64,000 nt of DNA, taken from NCBI GenBank assembly GCA_027924585.1, contig BSBM01000386.1, positions 5,162,501-5,226,500 of the forward strand. Direction: 5' to 3'. Under the pieces are notes generated by a model that was given only the letters and a program-made list of their open reading frames with translations, was not told the DNA's origin and did not search any database. This stretch comes from Larix kaempferi (lineage: Eukaryota > Streptophyta > Pinopsida > Pinales > Pinaceae). Numbering within the stretch: position 1 is the first letter of the stretch; the number at the start of each line of letters is the position of its first letter. Positions 59,065 through 64,000 of the stretch are shown in pieces. The position numbers and the translations under genes are program-made.

Positions 59065-62000
59065 AGGCCACCACTGGACTAGAGTTTGCTCCTATTGATC
59101 CTCAACCATCGAGTGAGAGGAAGGTTCCTACAATCATTGTTTTAGATTTTTGGATTCAGTTTTGCAAGATTTATTTTTTCGGATTTGGTGTTTGATAGAG
59201 CTAAGCGAGTTATTTGAATTGTTGAGTGAACTAAATGAATATAAACTCAATGTTTAATATTGACTTCTGGAAATGATATATTAAGCAAGTTGCATTAGTT
59301 TAGATGCCTAGTTCTGCATATATTTTGTTGGCATCTCATAATTTTACAGACACCCCAGATTGATAAGTACAAATCCAACTCATGTCAATAGAGAACTTGG
59401 TGACAACATGGTCTTAGTAGCATGAAGGCATACAAATACATGATTATTTTTGCATTGGAATTTTCTAAGTAGGGTGTGTTTTCTATAGATTTATTTCATT
59501 TGAATATAAATGGTAGAGTAGTTTTTAATTATTTCAATTTCATTTGGTGGTGTAGTAAGAACCACCCCACCCACTAACCATTGGAAGGATAAATTATGAA
59601 GGGATGCATATGAAGGAGGAAAAACAAGTAGAGTTTCAGGAGCTAAAAGTATGAGGTTTGCATACGAGGTGAATTTTTTTCTACTATGATTTTAAAGTTG
59701 TAGATTTCAAAATATAGAGAGTCACGATATTCATGAGTATGCTCTCTTCCTATGTTTAGTTGTGATTTGGAATATTAGAAAGGAAAAATATGGATACAAG
59801 TCTTTATATCAACTTGTAATTCTACTGTCATGGTTTTCTGAAAAATTAAATCTGTTTGAAATTCATGAGTGCATGATCTCTTGATGGGGGAACATTGATC
59901 TCTTGATAGGGGAACAAGTTGTTTAAAAACCATATTTAAGATCTAAAAGACAGGTATAGAATATTCTTTGTGGGGTGAACTCATAAATTCACCACAGACA
60001 CACTCACCAAGAATATCACATACCTAGATCAGATTTAGGGAGAACATTGTAATTTTTTAATTTTGACTATCATATTCTACGGGGGAATCGATTTCAATAT
60101 ATAATTTCATACCTGTCAAAATGCACTAAGGTACCTTGACACTCATTTTCATTATTGGTTTAAAGTTGTCTCACGTTGGTTAATGTCATACATCAATGGC
60201 CAATAATCCATGGTTTCTTCCCATGCTCGAATTTAACAAAATCATTCACATGGATAGAATTGTACCAAAGGTTCGGATATAAATGAAGACTGCATAGTTT
60301 CATATCACTAACACCAACTTGCAACAATGTTCCACTAAATCAAGATCCACATCTAGAGTTCAACACCAATAGAGTAGTTCTAGCAATAAGAAGATAAATG
60401 CATTTTAAAAAGGTTTTGGATTCAATATTCTTTTGGTTCCCATTGTCTAGGATGATGGTGGCAAGTCGATCCTTGACTTGACAATTGTGAGTGAAGAGGT
60501 GATTCGCGAAGTGTTGTGAATAAGTTTAGTCATTAAGTAGAGAGGTGTCTACAACATTAGGTTTGGAAAGGGAGAATATTTCTAGTTACGAGGAAGAAGC
60601 ATGATTGAGAGATGAGCTAACTAGACTTGGCTACTTCATGGTTTAAGGTTGCATTTAGAGGTCTTGTGTGTGTGTATTTTGTGATAGTTACACTAGAGAG
60701 AGTGGAGGGGGGCGTGACAAGAGGTGGAAGTCCCTAGTACAACGATATGTGTAGGAGTAGGTTGTTGAGTTAGTTAGGAATTTTGAGTAGGATGAGACAT
60801 GGCATAAGAGGATGAGGAGTGTGAGGTTTGGATAGGGCTAGGGTTGGGACGAGTTTTGTGGTTAGGAAAGAGATAGGGATGTTTAACAAATTTATGTTCT
60901 ACTACTTGGGCACATATACAAGATTGATCTAGTTTATTTCTCTAAAGCATACTACCTCATTACGAAAAACAAATAGCCAACCAAATTTGAATTTAATTAG
61001 TAGTACCCCTTCGGAGTCTTGGATTTGTAGTTGCTGTTGTATCTTGGTGAAGACCTTAATATATTGTTGAACTATCTAGCCCAAGGCTTGGTGAAGTTGC
61101 AAGCAATGTGACATGATATTGGAGATATATGATGGAGGATAAAAATTTTGCTTTATGACTCGGTAGAAGGCATCCCATGTGGTGATGTGCCCAAAAGTAT
61201 TTGGATGGTATAGTTTTCCTTTCCCTTTATTTAACTCTATTAATATATGTAATTCTTAATTAATATCAAACTTGCGGCCAAGTGATTGACATGCCTATAA
61301 TCTAATATGCAAGATTAATTTAATTTGTGACCTTTTTAAACATATATTTTATATTAACCTAATCAATTTCATGTTCATTCTATTGTATTTCATGTATGTA
61401 TTATATTATATATATTACTCATGTTATATAGGTATTATAATAGTTGTTATATTTTTGTAATACGTTATTTGTTACATATAATTTTGATCTAGTTTATAAT
61501 ACTTTGTTAACTCATTCATATATAAAATCACATGCATTATAATAAACTAGACTAAATATTGTAATGTAGAATGATTGTGGAACTAAAACATGAACTAATA
61601 TCTATCAATATTTCTTCAACGAGATCCTAGGTTCTACCCTCATAGTACTCAGATAAATGAATCAATCCCTCGTCACTCATAGCCCTAAGTTTTCCCCCTC
61701 TTGGTGCTTGAATGATCTTGCTTACCATGGAACAATTTTGTCTACTAAGGCTAGTATTTATATGCCTTACGGGATGGTATAATAATTCATCAAATGGGTC
61801 ATAATGGAAAGCATTAAAATTTTCAACATTGTTCCGAGGACATATCTTCATTAATGCTCACATTGTGGACATATTTTTCATGGCCTAAGAGGGGATCCTA
61901 TTTAGGATGATTTGACAAGTTGGTTATGGTTATGATTAATAATATATGATTATATAAAATTTAATATTCATTTTTTATTTTTTTTATATTATATTATTAA

Positions 62001-62600
62001 TATTAAATATTACTTTTTAAAAATAAATTAAGTAAAAATTAATAAATAATATATGATTATATATATTATTAATATTCATTTTCTAATTTTTATATTATAA
62101 TATTAATATTAATATATAATTTTTTTTTTCAATCCTCTTGGCGTTCTCAGAGGATTGAAAAAAAATGGGTAGGATTTCTGCTTGTAAACACACATTTTAA
62201 AATAAAATCGGTAGCATTTATGCGATGAAATGCTACCGGTTGATATATAAACACAAATAAATCAAATAATTTAAGCAAATAACTGCAAAATATATAAAAC
62301 CCTAAATATTTTTCAAAGTTCAAATGGTTTTGGTTTGAAATAGGTTTTTGTTTTAGTTAAATCAAATGTTTTTTTTTTCAATTAATTTGGTTTCAATGGT
62401 GGTTTCCGTATGCTTTTGGTTTGAAATGGGTTTTTGTTTTAGTTAAATCAAATGGTTTTTTTTCAAATAATTTGGTTTCAATGGTGGTTTCGGTTTCAAT
62501 CTTGGTTTAGTTTCAATGCCTACATCCTAACCATTTCTAGAAAACCAAACTAAAACTAAATTTAATCAAAAACAATTTTTTTTTCAACAAATACAAAATA
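59065..62600. other. AT-rich T1 right arm without clear gene
   Basis: About 3.5 kb with no recognised gene. A minus-strand frame at 61851-61627 (74 codons) ends in a plausible protein-like sequence but has no known domain. A perfect hairpin of the form TTTTTTTCAATCCTCT...AGAGGATTGAAAAAAA lies at about 62121-62163. Stretches around 61930-62120 are almost pure A/T. Confidence 0.5.
62330..62510. repeat. Two about 90-bp direct repeats
   Basis: TTTTGGTTTGAAATRGGTTT followed by TAGTTAAATCAAATG and AATTTGGTTTCAATGGTGGTTTC occurs twice, at about 62330 and 62415. Confidence 0.85.
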
Positions 62601-62822
62601 TAGGTTTTTTTTAAATAACAAAAAAATGAGGAATTCCACCTACCTGGTGGAATAGATGACATGGTGGCGTCCGTATGGTGAGGGGGCATTCATGTGGTGA
62701 GGTGGCTTCGGTGAGGAGGCATCCGTGATCTGGGTCGAGGTCCCTGTCTGCGTCTCTGTCAATCACTGCACAAAAACAGGGCCGACCGGGCCCTGTTTTG
62801 TTTTTTTTTTTCCCTATCACAT

Positions 62823-63030
62823 ACCCTCGATAGGGAAAACCCTCGATCGAGGTCTAACCAAACCGTCGATCGAGGTTTTTCTTGATCGAGTGTTTGGTTA
62901 GACCTCGATCGAGGGTTTAAACAACCCTCGCTCAAGGTATTTGAGAGCCCTCGATCGAGGTATTTTTAAACCCTCGATCGAGCATTTAAAACCTCGATCG
63001 AGGGCTATAAAATACCTTGATCGAGGGTCC
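62823..63030. repeat. Right array of palindromic TCGATCGA motifs
   Basis: About ten copies or variants of CCCTCGATCGAGG spaced 15-25 bases apart, as in the left array. It lies about 40 bases from the tentative right junction, whereas the left array is about 770 bases from the left one. Confidence 0.82.
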
Positions 63031-63067
63031 GAAAAACTGATTTTCACCATGCAATCCGCCAGAAAGG

Positions 63068-63500
63068 GTGAAAAAAATTCATGGATTCACCCCTTTGTGT
63101 ACTTTGGAATTCATCAGGTCTATTATGTGGTCTTGTGCTTGAAAAAATATGCTCACTCCCTTTCATCTTTTCCCCTGAATGTGAACCACTCTTATCGCCT
63201 ATCATCCCTTTGCCTGAAAGTTGGCTACCCAACAATTTGAAACTTTTCATCATTTGTTTACTCATTTCTTGCATAACCATAGTAATTCCATCAAAACATG
63301 GTTTTAAGGATTCAATAAATTCCTCCTTATGTCTTAAATTTTCCTCCTCCTCTCTACCCATTGTTTTAGAAAAAAACCCTTTTTTTGCTACTATCTCTTC
63401 TTCAACCAAAACTTCTTCAATTACTGATTCAAAGGGTGGAGATTTATTTGTTTGGATTCTTGTTAATACCATCAGGTTCCAAGACCATGATATGATACCA
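63068..63500 (-). pseudogene. G1 gag, N-terminal part
   Basis: On the minus strand, directly after the primer site, a frame of about 150 codons begins (M-VLTRIQTNKSPPFES). It is Glu/Lys/Met-rich and ends near an FFHPFW motif, where T1 starts. The rest of gag is at 46914-45880. I take the Met near 63471 as the likely start, since upstream in-frame codons run into the LTR. Confidence 0.65.
63489..63500 (-). promoter_or_regulatory. G1 primer binding site, degenerate
   Basis: Minus-strand TGGTATCATATC, two bases inside the 5' LTR end. The first eight bases match the initiator-Met primer site; the rest has diverged. Confidence 0.6.
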
Positions 63501-63502
63501 CT

Positions 63503-64000
63503 TGTAATTTCCCTTTTTTTAAAAATTATGAAAATGCCCAATTTTCCGATTTTTCCCCAATTCGAGTCTTGAATAGTTTTATTGTTTTGGCCTCCAAATT
63601 AACCCAAATGCTCCCAAATATTCTGTAAGGGTGTATGAATGATATTTAGACTTGAATATTAAGTTTATGGATGATTTATAACCCTCAAAATAATTCTGTA
63701 AATTTGATTTGTATTCTGGTCAATGTATGATATTTTAACTAGCAATTTATGCATCAAATCCCCCCTGGGTAAACAATGAAAATGGCCTCCCAAATGCTTC
63801 CAAACTCTTTCAAATATCTGAAAAGAGGTAGGGGATGTATTAAGGATGTTATTAAGGTCTCATATGTATTATCAATTGATTTTTATCTCTGTTCCAACCC
63901 TCTCCCATTCAGCTGCAAAAATCACAAATTCGACCCTTGGGGAAATGGCACTATTTCTTCTCCCAATGCAATTAAACTGAGTAAAAATACTTCAAATTCT
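63503..64000 (-). repeat. G1 5' LTR, partial
   Basis: It starts on the plus strand with TGTAATTTCCC and aligns with 37686-38180 almost without gaps to the window end. The remaining part, expected to be more than 1.2 kb, lies outside. Confidence 0.88.

Larger units (their letters stand above)
46899..63067. mobile_element. T1, about 16-kb DNA-transposon-like insertion
   Basis: This large AT-rich block interrupts G1 gag; on both sides the gag sequence is recognisable. It contains a multi-exon gene with a transposase signature on the plus strand, an unrelated multi-exon gene on the minus strand, and arrays of palindromic TCGATCGA motifs near both ends (47670-47815 and 62823-63030). GTGAAAAA stands at both junctions (46891-46898 and 63068-63075) and may be an 8-bp target duplication. 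I cannot find convincing terminal inverted repeats at these points, so the boundaries are tentative. It could be two nested insertions rather than one. Confidence 0.55.
37686..64000 (-). mobile_element. G1, chromovirus (Ty3/gypsy), minus strand, partial
   Basis: G1 cuts C2 at 37685 and runs on past the window end. On the minus strand it reads 5' LTR (from beyond 64000 to 63503), primer site, gag start, T1 insertion, rest of gag, protease, RT, RNase H, integrase, chromodomain, polypurine tract, 3' LTR (42456-37686, split by C3). The two LTRs are alignable over about 500 bases with roughly 6 percent difference by eye. The expected target duplication would be GTTCC (37681-37685), but its second copy is outside the window. 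Confidence 0.88.

Noticed and set aside
58669-59082. Plus-strand frame rich in Phe, Gln and Asn
   Set aside because: It is the translation of a TTTCAAATTC minisatellite, not a plausible gene.
61627-61851. Minus-strand frame of 74 codons as a third T1 gene
   Set aside because: Protein-like in part, but no splice partners, domain or homologue can be shown.
47670-63030. CRISPR-like reading of the TCGATCGA arrays
   Set aside because: The spacers are short, irregular and A/T-rich, the repeat is a 12-bp palindrome, and the context is eukaryotic.
63081-63572. Plus-strand frame of 163 codons at the window end
   Set aside because: It is antisense to the G1 gag start and runs into the LTR; composition and homology support the minus strand.

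Overview
The window is a eukaryotic, almost certainly land-plant, repeat landscape. I see no host single-copy gene, no tRNA or rRNA gene and no bacterial features. Recognisable coding sequence belongs to Ty3/gypsy and Ty1/copia LTR retrotransposons and to one large DNA-transposon-like insertion. The depth of nesting, old decayed copies beside one young copy, and gymnosperm-like retroelement families suggest a large plant genome, perhaps a conifer or relative; that assignment is inference. Element names (E0, E1, E2, C1, C2, C3, S1, G1, T1) are mine.

Layout. E0 is a Tat-like gypsy polyprotein element that lacks reverse transcriptase and integrase cores. It occupies 1-2525 and resumes at 25797-28232. 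E1 (2526-25791, target duplication AGACT) is an Athila-like gypsy element inserted into E0. It has 1.47-kb LTRs, one long gag-pol frame and an extra frame of about 900 codons after integrase. E2 (13702-23764, target duplication AGCGC) sits inside that extra frame. It belongs to the E0 family, has two nearly identical 726-bp LTRs, and carries gag and protease but no polymerase. From 28835 to 37685 lie two copia copies, C1 and C2, in tandem and joined by a single shared LTR. That LTR is split by a solo LTR, S1 (32726-33439, duplication CCCAT), of an E2-related family. C2 is cut by G1, a minus-strand chromovirus running from 37686 past the window end. G1's 3' LTR contains C3 (38359-41358, duplication GGTAT), a 3-kb non-autonomous copia-like element. 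G1's gag is split by T1 (about 46.9-63.07 kb).

T1 is the least explained part. It is very AT-rich and carries arrays of a palindromic TCGATCGA motif near both ends. It holds a multi-exon, decayed gene on the plus strand whose product has a D/D/E-type transposase signature. It also holds a second multi-exon gene on the minus strand that I do not recognise. I read it as a large, probably inactive DNA transposon with an accessory gene.

How the parts relate: E2 and C3 lack polymerase genes, so they must have been mobilised in trans. C3 shares its 3' untranslated region and polypurine tract with C1, which points to the C1/C2 family as its likely helper. Most in-frame stops in E0, E1 and T1 are what CAG, CAA, CGA or TGG codons become by C-to-T change, consistent with decay of methylated, silenced DNA. 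E2 is instead broken by about ten single extra C residues in C runs.
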